NCBI RefSeq assembly: GCF_024331145.1 | Contig: NZ_JANDJO010000004.1 | Span: 248,001-312,000, forward strand | Source of the DNA: Shimia sp. CNT1-13L.2 | GTDB lineage: Bacteria > Pseudomonadota > Alphaproteobacteria > Rhodobacterales > Rhodobacteraceae | Direction: 5' to 3' | Length of the DNA: 64,000 bases | Made by a program: the position numbers and the translations under genes | Notes under the pieces: generated by a model | What the model saw: only the letters and a program-made list of their open reading frames with translations | What the model was told of the DNA's origin: nothing | Databases searched by the model: none | Part shown: piece by piece, positions 1 to 9,173 of the stretch | Numbering within the stretch: the first letter of the stretch is position 1 | How the letters are laid out: the number at the start of each line of letters is the position of its first letter

Positions 1-291
1 CTCGCGGGTCCTGTCCCAGGCCCAGCCCCACCCGCCGTTGTCAGCCTCTGCCATTGCCCCGCAACTATTGTAGAACGTGCGCACATTCGTGCAGTTCCAG
101 CCGCATCCAGACTGGGCCGCATTATAAGCCGCTTCTTCGGAAACATGGCTATGTGCCCAGCCATAGGCTCCGTTGGGTCCTATTCCGACAGCGCCCCAGC
201 AATATTCATAGCCGCATTGTCCGGCGGCAGCCCCTTGTGCCAGCCCCGAAGCCAACAGGCCCACAAGGGCCAGGCGTTTCACTTTTCGCAT
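1..291 (-). CDS. DUF4189-type secreted protein, C-terminus beyond left edge
   Basis: This gene starts at 291 on the minus strand and is cut by the window edge after 97 codons. It begins with a typical signal peptide (MRKVKRLALVGLLASGLAQG, then AAA), so the product should be exported. The mature part has WGAVGIGPNGAYGWA, several Gly/Trp/Cys residues and a CGAMAEAD segment, which is the layout of DUF4189 domains (small cysteine-containing extracytoplasmic proteins of unknown function). A strong ribosome site (GGGGAGGA) lies 4 bases before the ATG. Six cysteines in the visible part suggest disulfides. Function is unknown. Confidence 0.7.
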   Translation of the reverse strand, partial: MRKVKRLALVGLLASGLAQGAAAGQCGYEYCWGAVGIGPNGAYGWAHSHVSEEAAYNAAQSGCGWNCTNVRTFYNSCGAMAEADNGGWGWAWDRTRE

Positions 292-352
292 GACATCCTC
301 CCCTTTTGTGTCCCAAGCATACGCGAGGTTCGCATATCCACAAAACGACAAG

Positions 353-1168
353 CTATTTCTGCTTGGCCCGACTCTGCTTTTGTTCCCACTGCACACGCCG
401 TATCAGGCCGGAATGGAACATTGCCGGAGTTTCCGCACATTTTTCGATCAGGAGCTGCCCTGGAATCAGGCTGTAGCCGAAGAACTCCATGAGAGACTCG
501 TGTTTCGAAAGCACGGCGTTTACCTGCTCCCACTCCGAAAAGGACAGAAACGCATGGTGGCGCGGCGACAAATCCATGATTTCGGAGAGCGGATCATTGC
601 CTTTACCGGCAATGGTTTCCCGCGCCTTGACCTCAAGTCCGAGCGCCCGATTCACAATGGTCGGATCTTCGCAAAAGTCCTCGTAGCGCATACGTGGAAA
701 CTCGGGGTGTGCCTCGCTTCCCTCTTTCAGAGCTTGCGCTCTCAGTACCCAGGACTCTGCCGCCCTTGCCAACATGGGCGGTCGAAGCGGCGGAGTGTTG
801 TAGTTGAAAAGAATCGACGCGATGAAGCTGTAGGGGCTGGCGATTGAAAACAGGCAACGCGCCTCTTCGCCAAAAGAGTTCAAAATCGACGTCACCCGCA
901 AGATGTTTGGCGGCGAGCACTCGATAAACAGGTCTTTCCCGGCCTGCCGCGCCAAGTCGCTCCACGCGTCCCTGATTTCCGGCCAGGGCATGTCGTGGTC
1001 GGCCTTCCACTGATCTTTGCGCATGATCTTACGAACGCCGGGTGCCATCTGACCTTCGTTATTTCCAAAGGGAGGCAGATAGCCGTTTGTTTGGGTTTCA
1101 AGATATTGGCCAATGATAGTCGAGCCGGAATTGTTGGGACTAAACAGAAAAAGGAATTTTATCGACAT
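353..1168 (-). CDS. sulfotransferase-like P-loop protein
   Basis: A 271-residue protein whose N-terminus, KFLFLFSPNNSGSTIIGQYL, is a 5'-phosphosulfate/P-loop-like motif of the kind found in bacterial sulfotransferases (strand, then S/T/G-rich loop, then helix). A later RMRYEDFCEDP segment resembles the region that precedes the dimerisation part in these enzymes. The length suits a single-domain sulfotransferase. No acceptor substrate can be read from the sequence. The start at 1168 has GAGG 11 bases upstream. It is separated from gltB by a terminator and is probably its own unit. A kinase-like P-loop NTPase is the main alternative. Confidence 0.6.
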   Translation of the reverse strand: MSIKFLFLFSPNNSGSTIIGQYLETQTNGYLPPFGNNEGQMAPGVRKIMRKDQWKADHDMPWPEIRDAWSDLARQAGKDLFIECSPPNILRVTSILNSFGEEARCLFSIASPYSFIASILFNYNTPPLRPPMLARAAESWVLRAQALKEGSEAHPEFPRMRYEDFCEDPTIVNRALGLEVKARETIAGKGNDPLSEIMDLSPRHHAFLSFSEWEQVNAVLSKHESLMEFFGYSLIPGQLLIEKCAETPAMFHSGLIRRVQWEQKQSRAKQK

Positions 1169-1185
1169 GCGAACGTGCCTCGAAA

Positions 1186-1211
1186 ATGGAAAACGGGGCC
1201 CGAAGGCCCCG
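1186..1211 (-). terminator. intrinsic terminator of gltB
   Basis: On the minus strand the stem CGGGGCC, loop TTCG and stem GGCCCCG are followed by TTTTCC. The UUCG tetraloop closes a perfect 7-bp GC stem 12 bases after the gltB stop codon. Confidence 0.8.
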
Positions 1212-1222
1212 CCAAAATTCCT

Positions 1223-4200
1223 TTATTCTGCCGGAACAGCTTCCGGCTCTTCCGAAAGCGGCGCCGGCAGGTGCGCCAGCATTTCCTTCGGACAGACCTG
1301 AAGGAAGTTGGCCTTTTCGATATCCCAGTGTTGAAGGATATCCGCACCCTTGCGGCTACCGGTTTCCGCGACATGGCGTTCGATCAGGCCCTTGAGCTGA
1401 TCTTCCCAGTGCTGCACCGCGACCGGACAGGTCACCAGCGTCTCGAGGTTCATCATGTCGGTTGCCTTGCCTTCCGGATCGTAGAGATAGGCCATGCCAC
1501 CGGTCATACCCGCGCCAAAGTTGGCACCGATCGAACCGAGGATCACGGCAACGCCACCGGTCATGTATTCGCAACCACACGCGCCGCAGCCTTCGATGAC
1601 CACCTTGGCGCCCGAGTTCCGCACCGCGAAACGTTCGCCTGCACGGCCTGCCGCAAAGAGGAAACCATCGGTGGCACCGTAAAGCACCGTGTTGCCAATG
1701 ATGGTATTGTCTGACGCGGTCAACGGGCTGGCCATCGGCGGGCGCACAACAACCGTACCACCCGACAGACCCTTGCCGACATAGTCGTTTGCATCGCCCG
1801 AAACCTCGATCTTGAGGCCCGGAGCCGCGAAGGCACCAAGAGACTGACCGGCAGACCCGGTGAGTTTCACCGTCAGGTGATCCTCTTGCAGCGCGTTGCG
1901 CATGCCGAAGTTGCGGACGATATGCGAGGACGTGCGCGTGCCCACGGTGCGGTGCGTGTTCTGCACCGCATAGGACAGCTGCATCTTTTCACCGTCTTCA
2001 AGGAAGCGGTGCGCATCACGTACGATTTCCGCGTCCAGCGTATCCGGAACCGCGTTACGGTCCTTGTTGCGATCATAAACGATGTCCTTGGCACCATCGA
2101 CGGTGATCAGGAGCGGGTTGAGATCGAGATCATCAAGATGCGCCGAACCACGCGACACCTGCGCCAGAAGGTCGGCACGGCCAATCACTTCGTCCAGCGA
2201 GCGGGCACCGATCGAGGCGAGGATTTCACGAACTTCCTGAGCGTAGAAGGTGATGAGGTTCACAACCTTGTCCGCCGAACCGGTGTATTTCGCACGCAGC
2301 TCAGGGTCTTGCGTACAGACGCCAACCGGACAGGTATTCGACTGGCACTGACGCACCATGATACAGCCCATCGCGATCAGAGCGGCAGTACCAATGCCGT
2401 ATTCCTCGGCACCCATCATCGCAGCCATGACAATGTCACGACCGGTCCGCAGGCCACCATCGGTCCGCAGGGTGACGCGGTCGCGCAGGTTGTTCATCGC
2501 CAGAACCTGATGCGCTTCGGTCAGACCCATCTCCCACGGCAGACCCGCGTATTTGATCGAGGTCGCCGGCGACGCACCGGTACCACCGTTGTGGCCCGAG
2601 ATCAGGATGATGTCGGCTTTTGCCTTGGCCACACCGGCCGCAATCGTGCCAACGCCCGAAGACGCCACCAGCTTCACCGTCACTTTGCAACGCGGGTTGA
2701 TCTGCTTCAGGTCATAGATCAGCTGCGCCAGGTCTTCGATCGAATAGATATCGTGGTGCGGAGGCGGCGAGATAAGGGTCACACCCTTGGTCGAGTGACG
2801 CAGGCGCGCAATCAGGTCGGTCACTTTCATGCCCGGCAGCTGACCACCCTCACCCGGTTTCGCACCCTGGGCGACCTTGATCTCAAGTTCTTCACACTGG
2901 TTCAGGTATTCGGCAGTCACACCGAAACGGCCCGAAGCCACCTGCTTGATCTTGGCCGACGGGTTGTCGCCGTTCGGCTCGGGAACGAAGTGTGCCGGAT
3001 CTTCCCCGCCTTCACCCGAGTCAGACTTGGCACCGATCCGGTTCATCGCCACGTTCAGCGTCTTGTGTGCCTCTGGGCTAAGCGCGCCCAGCGACATGCC
3101 CGGCGTCACGAAACGCTTACGGATCGCGGTGATCGACTCGACTTCTTCGATCGGCACCGGCTTGCCCAGCGCCTTGATGTCGAGAAGATCACGCAGATGG
3201 ATCGGCGGGTTGGCCTGCATCGCCTTGGAGTAGTTCTTCCAAAGCTCGTAGGATGCACGGTTACAGGCCGCCTGCATCATGTGCATGGTCTGCGCGCCCC
3301 AGGCATGGGTCTCGCCCGATTTCCGCGCCTTGTAGAAACCACCAATCGGCAGCACGCTTGTGCCTTCACCAAAGGCCTGGGCATGGATTTCCGCCACCTT
3401 GGTCTGGATACCGCTGACACCGATACCCGAGATACGCGAGGTCATGCCGGGGAAGTATTCAGCGCACATCGCACGCGACAGGCCGACGGCTTCAAAGTTC
3501 AGGCCACCGCGGTAGGAAGACACAACCGAGATACCCATCTTCGCCATGATCTTGAGAAGACCCTGGTCGATGGCATCGCGATAACGGGCAACAGCCGTCG
3601 TTAGATCAACATCCAACAGACCGCGCTCGATGCGTTCAGCCAGCGAATCCTCGGCAAGGTAGGCGTTCACGACGGTCGCACCGGCACCGATCAGCACGGC
3701 AAAATAGTGCGGGTCGATACACTCGGCGGACCGCACGTTCAGCGAACAGAACGTCCGCAGGCCCTTGCGGGTCAGGTGGCTGTGCACGGCGCTGGTAGCG
3801 AGGATCATCGGCATCGCAACGCGCTCGGCATTCTGGCCTTCGTCGCTCAGGACAATGTGTCCGGCGCCCGAACGAACGGCGTCTTCTGCTTCCGAACGGA
3901 TACGGGCCAGACCGGCTTGAAGCGCACCGCTGCCTTCATCGGCGCCAAAAGTACAGTCGATACGCACAACGGTATCGTCAAAAGCTTCCAGAAGACGCTC
4001 GAACTGGGCCGTGCCCACGAACGGGCTTTCCAGCATCACGATTTCGGTCTGCGATCCGTCTTCGTCCAGCACGTTCTTGAGGTTCCCGAACCGGGTTTTC
4101 AGCGACATCACGCGATATTCACGCAGGCTGTCGATCGGCGGGTTGGTTACCTGGCTGAAGTTCTGGCGGAAGAAGTGGCTGAGCGGGCGGTATTTCTTGG

Positions 4201-5761
4201 ACAGAACCGCGCTCGGGGTATCGTCACCCATCGAGGCAATCGCCTCTTTGCCATCCTCGGCCATCGGCGCGAGGATCTGCTCAAGCTCTTCCATGGTGTA
4301 ACCGGCCGCGATCTGGCGCTGACGCAGTTCTTCACCTTCGAACATGGCCTTCTCGGTCACGCCCTTCAGCACGGTTTCAAGATCTTTAATCTTGCCGACC
4401 CAGTCACCATAGGGGCGCGATTCAGCCAGCGAATCCTTGAGTTCGGTGTCGTGGTACAGCTTGCCCTCGGCCATATCGACCGCGATCATCTGACCCGGGC
4501 CAAGCGCGCCTTTTTCGACAACAGTGGCCTCGTCGGTCGGCACCATGCCGGCTTCGGAGCCCGAAATCAGAAGGCCGTCGCCGGTCACCACATAGCGCAT
4601 CGGGCGCAGGCCGTTGCGGTCAAGACCGGCACAGACCCAGCGGCCATCGGTCATCGCCAGAGCGGCCGGACCATCCCAGGGTTCCATGACCGAGTTGCAA
4701 TAGGAATACATGTCACGCCAGCTTTGCGGCAGTTCCACCGCCTGCTTCGACCAGCTTTCCGGAACCAGCATGGTTTTCGCCATCGGCGCCGAACGCCCGG
4801 CACGCACCATGACTTCGAACACACCATCAAGCGCGGCCGAATCCGATGCCCCACCCGGAACAATCGGCTTGATGTCGTCTGCAAGCTCACCAAAGAACGA
4901 CGAGGCCATGCGAATTTCGTGGCTCTTCATCCAGTTCAGGTTGCCCTTCAGGGTGTTGATCTCACCGTTGTGCGCCAACATGCGGAACGGTTGAGCCAGC
5001 CACCACTGCGGGAAGGTGTTGGTCGAGTAACGCTGGTGATACAGCGCGAAAGCCGATTCAAAACGCTCGTCCTGAAGATCCGGGTAGAACACGGCGACTT
5101 GTTCGGCCAGCATCATGCCCTTGTAAATGATAGAACGACAGGACAGCGACGCAATGTAGAGGCCGGCAATCGACGCGGCGATAGCGGCTTTCTCGATACG
5201 GCGACGGATCACATAGAGTTCGCGCTCGAAGGTCTCCTCATCAACACCCTTGGAGTTCGAGATCAGGATCTGCTCGATCTCGGGGCGGGTAGCGTTGGCC
5301 TTTTCACCCAGACAGGTCACATCGACCGGCACATGACGCCAGCCATAGATGCGGTAGCCCATCTTCAGAACTTCGGTTTCCACGATGGTCCGGCACGCTT
5401 CCTGCGCTCCGTGGTCGGTGCGGGGAAGGAACACCTGTCCAACTGCAATCAGCTCGTCCATCTGCGGCTCGTGGCCGGTACGACGCACCTGATCATAGAA
5501 GAACGGTACCGGAATTTGCACGTGGATACCCGCGCCATCACCGGTCTTGCCGTCGGCATCAACGGCACCGCGGTGCCAGATCGCTTTCAGCGCAGTGATG
5601 CCTGCCTCGACAACCTTGCGGCTGGGTTTGCCATCGATCGACACCACAAGGCCGACACCGCAGGAAGAATGCTCTTCCTCTTCACTGTAGAGACCATTCT
5701 CGGCCATCCAAGCGCGCTTGGCTTCTTCCTCGCGAACCCAGTTCTCGTCATATTTGGTCAT
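1223..5761 (-). CDS. gltB: glutamate synthase (NADPH) large subunit
   Basis: GltB (1512 residues, the full family length) moves the amide of glutamine to 2-oxoglutarate in the cytosol, giving two glutamates together with GltD. The N-terminal nucleophile is Cys34 in SSCGVGLV, so a 33-residue propeptide is expected to be removed. The class II amidotransferase domain covers about 34-430, followed by a central domain, an FMN barrel (about 830-1230) with the 3Fe-4S motif CIMVRQCQSNTCPVGVC, and the C-terminal beta-helix of GXGXG repeats. An in-frame upstream ATG at 5815 exists, but 5761 is preferred because CAGGAG lies 8 bases before it and the protein then starts MTKYDENW. gltD lies upstream on the same strand with one small gene in between. 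Confidence 0.97.
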   Translation of the reverse strand: MTKYDENWVREEEAKRAWMAENGLYSEEEEHSSCGVGLVVSIDGKPSRKVVEAGITALKAIWHRGAVDADGKTGDGAGIHVQIPVPFFYDQVRRTGHEPQMDELIAVGQVFLPRTDHGAQEACRTIVETEVLKMGYRIYGWRHVPVDVTCLGEKANATRPEIEQILISNSKGVDEETFERELYVIRRRIEKAAIAASIAGLYIASLSCRSIIYKGMMLAEQVAVFYPDLQDERFESAFALYHQRYSTNTFPQWWLAQPFRMLAHNGEINTLKGNLNWMKSHEIRMASSFFGELADDIKPIVPGGASDSAALDGVFEVMVRAGRSAPMAKTMLVPESWSKQAVELPQSWRDMYSYCNSVMEPWDGPAALAMTDGRWVCAGLDRNGLRPMRYVVTGDGLLISGSEAGMVPTDEATVVEKGALGPGQMIAVDMAEGKLYHDTELKDSLAESRPYGDWVGKIKDLETVLKGVTEKAMFEGEELRQRQIAAGYTMEELEQILAPMAEDGKEAIASMGDDTPSAVLSKKYRPLSHFFRQNFSQVTNPPIDSLREYRVMSLKTRFGNLKNVLDEDGSQTEIVMLESPFVGTAQFERLLEAFDDTVVRIDCTFGADEGSGALQAGLARIRSEAEDAVRSGAGHIVLSDEGQNAERVAMPMILATSAVHSHLTRKGLRTFCSLNVRSAECIDPHYFAVLIGAGATVVNAYLAEDSLAERIERGLLDVDLTTAVARYRDAIDQGLLKIMAKMGISVVSSYRGGLNFEAVGLSRAMCAEYFPGMTSRISGIGVSGIQTKVAEIHAQAFGEGTSVLPIGGFYKARKSGETHAWGAQTMHMMQAACNRASYELWKNYSKAMQANPPIHLRDLLDIKALGKPVPIEEVESITAIRKRFVTPGMSLGALSPEAHKTLNVAMNRIGAKSDSGEGGEDPAHFVPEPNGDNPSAKIKQVASGRFGVTAEYLNQCEELEIKVAQGAKPGEGGQLPGMKVTDLIARLRHSTKGVTLISPPPHHDIYSIEDLAQLIYDLKQINPRCKVTVKLVASSGVGTIAAGVAKAKADIILISGHNGGTGASPATSIKYAGLPWEMGLTEAHQVLAMNNLRDRVTLRTDGGLRTGRDIVMAAMMGAEEYGIGTAALIAMGCIMVRQCQSNTCPVGVCTQDPELRAKYTGSADKVVNLITFYAQEVREILASIGARSLDEVIGRADLLAQVSRGSAHLDDLDLNPLLITVDGAKDIVYDRNKDRNAVPDTLDAEIVRDAHRFLEDGEKMQLSYAVQNTHRTVGTRTSSHIVRNFGMRNALQEDHLTVKLTGSAGQSLGAFAAPGLKIEVSGDANDYVGKGLSGGTVVVRPPMASPLTASDNTIIGNTVLYGATDGFLFAAGRAGERFAVRNSGAKVVIEGCGACGCEYMTGGVAVILGSIGANFGAGMTGGMAYLYDPEGKATDMMNLETLVTCPVAVQHWEDQLKGLIERHVAETGSRKGADILQHWDIEKANFLQVCPKEMLAHLPAPLSEEPEAVPAE

Positions 5762-5912
5762 TGGCGTTCTCCTGTCCCCGGTCTGGGGTATTCTCGCTGC
5801 GCTGTCCGTCGGCATTCCGGGGAGGCCCCGATCGCCTGCATCAAACTGCGCGGTATATTTCTTGCGCCCAAGGCGCGGTTATGTGTTGTCGTGGTGTCCG
5901 GATCGTAATGAA

Positions 5913-6581
5913 TTAAGATCCGCTACACCCCGCGGGGCGTTGTGTGCTCATGAAACCCGGCGCACCGGGGCGAATGATCTGGGTGGGTGTCCAAGCCAGC
6001 TTCTGGGTCTTGCCGAACTGTTCGATCTCGACTTCGCCCTCGATGAAGAAAGACGCATCCGGAGCAGCAAAAACTTCGAATGACCACTGCGACGACACGC
6101 CGTTTTTCTTAACCGTCATCGTGCGCACTAAGGTCCCCTTGCGGAAAGTCTCGCCGCTGATCTGCACTTCCTCGTCGCCGATGGTCAGTGCCGATTCCAG
6201 CAGAACCGCATTGCCCTGAAGGACCCCCGACGAGAAGCTCATGTCGCGTGTCCCAAGGCTCTCACCAGTGGCAAGCGCCGTTGTCAAAGAGGCTTCCGGA
6301 GCGCTGCCTTCGGCCACGGTTACATCGGTGCGACCACCATCAGCCTGATACTCGACCAAGTCCCAATCGGGGCCAAAGTAGTGCGAGTCACTCAGCTTGC
6401 CGTTTTCAAAACTGTGAACTTCAACGCGATTACCGCATTGCAGATAATTCGACACCATGCAGCTCTCGCGATGCACGGTGGCAACCGCAACGCAGCCTTC
6501 AGGAACAGCTTGTTCTTGCGCGAACGCGGTGGTCCCCACACAGGCGGCAAGAACGGTGACAAACAGTGCTGTTTTCGTCAT
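5913..6581 (-). CDS. secreted protein of unknown function between gltD and gltB
   Basis: This 222-residue protein has a clear signal peptide (MTKTALFVTVLAACVGTTAF, then AQ) and should be periplasmic. The mature part has paired cysteines near the N-terminus (PEGCVAV, RESCMVSNYLQCG) and is otherwise beta-rich with no catalytic motif that I recognise. AAAAGGAAAAGGG stands just before the ATG. It lies 78 bases after gltD and 151 bases before gltB, all on the minus strand, so it is probably co-transcribed with both. A link to glutamate synthesis is not evident, since GOGAT is cytosolic. Function unknown. Confidence 0.75.
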   Translation of the reverse strand: MTKTALFVTVLAACVGTTAFAQEQAVPEGCVAVATVHRESCMVSNYLQCGNRVEVHSFENGKLSDSHYFGPDWDLVEYQADGGRTDVTVAEGSAPEASLTTALATGESLGTRDMSFSSGVLQGNAVLLESALTIGDEEVQISGETFRKGTLVRTMTVKKNGVSSQWSFEVFAAPDASFFIEGEVEIEQFGKTQKLAWTPTQIIRPGAPGFMSTQRPAGCSGS

Positions 6582-6605
6582 GTCCCTTTTCCTTTTCTGC
6601 TTGGT

Positions 6606-6622
6606 GCGGATTGCAAATCCGC
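6606..6622. other. intercistronic hairpin between gltD and the next gene
   Basis: A perfect 7-bp inverted repeat (GCGGATT, 3-base loop, AATCCGC) lies in the 78-base gap after gltD. No T-run follows on the minus strand, so it looks like an RNA-stability or processing hairpin rather than a terminator. Confidence 0.45.
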
Positions 6623-6659
6623 CCTGGCCAAAATGGCTGTTTACCCCTGCAAACAGGAT

Positions 6660-8093
6660 TTACTCTGCTGCAACCGACGATGCGTTTTCAAAGCGCTCGA
6701 TGATGGCATCGGCGCAATCGCGGCCATCCTTGATCGCCCAAACGACAAGCGAAGCGCCGCGCACGATATCACCAACAGCATAGACGCCGTCCATCGCGGT
6801 CGCACCGGTGGTAAATGCCGCTTTCACGGTGCCCCAGCGGGTCACTTCCAGCGCCTCTTCGCCCCACAGCGTCGGCAGGTCTTCCGGCTCGAAGCCCAGC
6901 GCCTTAATCACAAGGTCTGCTTCTTCGACATAGTCGGCACCTTCGATTACTTCCGGCGATTGGCGGCCGGACGCGTCCGGTTGGCCAAGGCGCATACGCT
7001 GAACCATCACGCCATTGACCGGATCACCGGTAAAGCCCTTGGGCGCGGCGAGCCATTCAAAGACAACACCTTCTTCCTCGGCATTGTTGGTTTCACGCTG
7101 CGAGCCCGGCATGTTGGCGCGGTCACGACGATACAGGCATTTCACGCTTTCCGCGCCCTGGCGGATCGCGGTCCGGACACAGTCCATCGCGGTATCACCA
7201 CCACCGATCACGACAACCTTCTTACCTTCCGCATTCAACTCGCCGCTTTCGTATTCGGCAACCGTGTCGCCAAAGTTCAGGCGGTTCGAACAGGTCAGGT
7301 AATCGATCGCGCGGACAATGCCTTTTGCACCGGCGCCCGGCCCACCCAGATCACGCGACTTGTAAACACCCGTAGCGATAATCACGGCGTCATGGGCAGC
7401 CCGCAGGTCTGCAAACGAGATATCTTCACCAACATTGCAGTTCTGCTTGAACACAACGCCACCCTGCTCGAGCAGGTCAACGCGGCGCATTACGACGTCT
7501 TTCTCGAGCTTGAAGCCTGGAATGCCATAAGTCAGCAGGCCGCCAGCGCGGTCATGACGGTCATAAACGGTTACCTTGAAACCTGCGCGACGCAGACGTT
7601 CCGCAGCCGCGAGACCGCCAGGTCCGGCACCGATGATGCCAACGCTTTCCGCACGCTCTACCGACGGCGTTATTGGCTTGACCCAGCCTTCTTCCCACGC
7701 TGTGTCGGTGATGTACTTCTCAACCGAACCGATGGTCACGGTGCCGTGGCCCGACTGTTCGATCACACAGTTGCCTTCGCACAGACGGTCCTGCGGGCAG
7801 ATGCGACCACAGATTTCCGGGAAGGTGTTGGTAGCCTGCGACGTGGCATAGGCCTCTTCCAGACGGCCGGTCGCAGTCAGGCGCAGCCAGTCGGGAATGT
7901 TGTTGTGCAGCGGGCAGTGCGCCTGGCAATAAGGCACGCCACATTGCGAGCAGCGGCTCGATTGCTCGGCAGCTTTCGCATGCGCATACTCGGCATAGAT
8001 TTCATGGAAATCCTTGTTCCGTTCACCCGCGTCACGCTTCTCCGGCATGTCACGATCAACGGTCACAAATTTCAGCATGGGTTGCTTGGCCAC
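6660..8093 (-). CDS. gltD: glutamate synthase (NADPH) small subunit
   Basis: GltD (477 residues) takes electrons from NADPH through FAD and two 4Fe-4S clusters and passes them to GltB. The N-terminal ferredoxin-like part has CSQCGVPYCQAHCP and CGRICPQDRLCEGNC (cluster ligands). An FAD Rossmann motif GAGPGGLAAAERLRRAG follows at about 150, and an NADPH motif GGGDTAMDC at about 290. The chosen start is a GTG at 8093: it gives MAKQPMLKF, as in the family, and has CAGGAGG 6 bases upstream, whereas an upstream ATG at 8159 would add 22 unlikely residues. It is the first gene of the leftward gltD - secreted protein - gltB unit. Confidence 0.96.
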   Translation of the reverse strand: MAKQPMLKFVTVDRDMPEKRDAGERNKDFHEIYAEYAHAKAAEQSSRCSQCGVPYCQAHCPLHNNIPDWLRLTATGRLEEAYATSQATNTFPEICGRICPQDRLCEGNCVIEQSGHGTVTIGSVEKYITDTAWEEGWVKPITPSVERAESVGIIGAGPGGLAAAERLRRAGFKVTVYDRHDRAGGLLTYGIPGFKLEKDVVMRRVDLLEQGGVVFKQNCNVGEDISFADLRAAHDAVIIATGVYKSRDLGGPGAGAKGIVRAIDYLTCSNRLNFGDTVAEYESGELNAEGKKVVVIGGGDTAMDCVRTAIRQGAESVKCLYRRDRANMPGSQRETNNAEEEGVVFEWLAAPKGFTGDPVNGVMVQRMRLGQPDASGRQSPEVIEGADYVEEADLVIKALGFEPEDLPTLWGEEALEVTRWGTVKAAFTTGATAMDGVYAVGDIVRGASLVVWAIKDGRDCADAIIERFENASSVAAE

Positions 8094-8315
8094 GGCAGCT
8101 GCCTCCTGATTTGTCTGGTGACGCGTGTTTAAGCAATGTTGAAACCGAGTAAAAGTCAATTGTACTGACCTATTTGAAGAAAATTTCCAATCTCAGCTGG
8201 CGAAAAGGTGCTGAAAACCACATTTTTAAATCCGATTCGGACCTAAATTCAGAGTTTCTTCTTTATTACAATATCTTATACCATGCCCCAAATACAACGC
8301 GCGGACAGGGGTCAG

Positions 8316-9119
8316 ATGAGCTTCTTTCACATCCTTCTGGTGGCCATCATCCAGGGCATCACCGAATTCCTGCCGGTGAGCTCGTCGGGACACCTGATTC
8401 TCCTTCCGAATCTCACGGGATTCGCCGATCAGGGGCAGGCAATTGACGTGGCTGTACACATCGGTACGCTTGGCGCTGTGGTCCTGTTCTTCTGGTCGGA
8501 TGTGCGCAGCGCGCTGGCAGGACTGCCCCGCCTGCTGACCGGCAAGATCGATACGCCCGGCAGCAAACTCGCCTTCCTCCTTATCATGGCAACCATCCCG
8601 GTCATCCTGTTCGGCATCACCCTGAAACTCACCGGATTGGACGACGCCATGCGCTCGATGGCCGTGATTGGATGGACCATGCTCGGCTTTGGTATTCTCC
8701 TGTGGTGGATGGACCAGCGCGGCCCCTCCGAGAAGACCGCCGCAGGATGGAACCTGCGCGATGCCCTGATCATGGGGGTCTGGCAGGCAATCGCCCTGAT
8801 TCCCGGCACCTCCCGATCCGGCATCACGATCACCGGCGCACGTCATCTTGGCTATGAACGCTCCGATGCCGCCCGCCTTTCAATGCTGATGTCGATCCCG
8901 ACGATCATCGCAAGCGGCGTCTTGCTGGGTGCAGAAGTCGCCGGTAACGCCGACATGCAAACCGCCCGCGATGGCGCCATCGCGGCAGTCTTCGCCTTCT
9001 TCGCCGCCCTCCTGGCGTTGAAGTTCATGATGCAACTTCTCCGCTCGGTCAGCTTCACGCCCTACGTGATCTACCGCGTCGCTCTTGGCATCATCCTTCT
9101 GGCCATCGCCTACAGCTAA
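8316..9119 (+). CDS. uppP: undecaprenyl-diphosphatase
   Basis: UppP (BacA) is a membrane phosphatase that recycles undecaprenyl pyrophosphate to the monophosphate carrier used for peptidoglycan and other envelope polymers. It has both signature loops, GITEFLPVSSSGHL near residue 15 and PGTSRSGITI near 165, among seven or eight hydrophobic segments. Starting at 8316 (MSFFHILL) gives 267 residues, the common length. An in-frame ATG at 8283 would add 11 polar residues and lacks a ribosome site. It is divergent from gltD. Confidence 0.95.
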   Translation: MSFFHILLVAIIQGITEFLPVSSSGHLILLPNLTGFADQGQAIDVAVHIGTLGAVVLFFWSDVRSALAGLPRLLTGKIDTPGSKLAFLLIMATIPVILFGITLKLTGLDDAMRSMAVIGWTMLGFGILLWWMDQRGPSEKTAAGWNLRDALIMGVWQAIALIPGTSRSGITITGARHLGYERSDAARLSMLMSIPTIIASGVLLGAEVAGNADMQTARDGAIAAVFAFFAALLALKFMMQLLRSVSFTPYVIYRVALGIILLAIAYS

Positions 9120-9124
9120 AGAAA

Positions 9125-9150
9125 AAGGCGGGCCACATTGGACCCGCCTT
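9125..9150 (-). terminator. terminator between convergent uppP and the NDUFA9-like gene
   Basis: Inverted repeat AAGGCGGG...CCCGCCTT with a 10-base loop. On the minus strand it is followed by a T-run (TTTTTCTTT), so it best serves the leftward gene ending at 9174. It also lies 5 bases after the uppP stop and may work in both directions. Confidence 0.7.
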
Positions 9151-9173
9151 GCGATTTCCAAACCCGAAAGCAA

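Noticed and set aside
1877..8132. Long plus-strand open frames opposite gltB and gltD (575, 733 and 583 codons)
   Set aside because: They are antisense shadows of clear glutamate synthase genes, rich in His/Arg as expected from reversed high-G+C codons, and have no family features.
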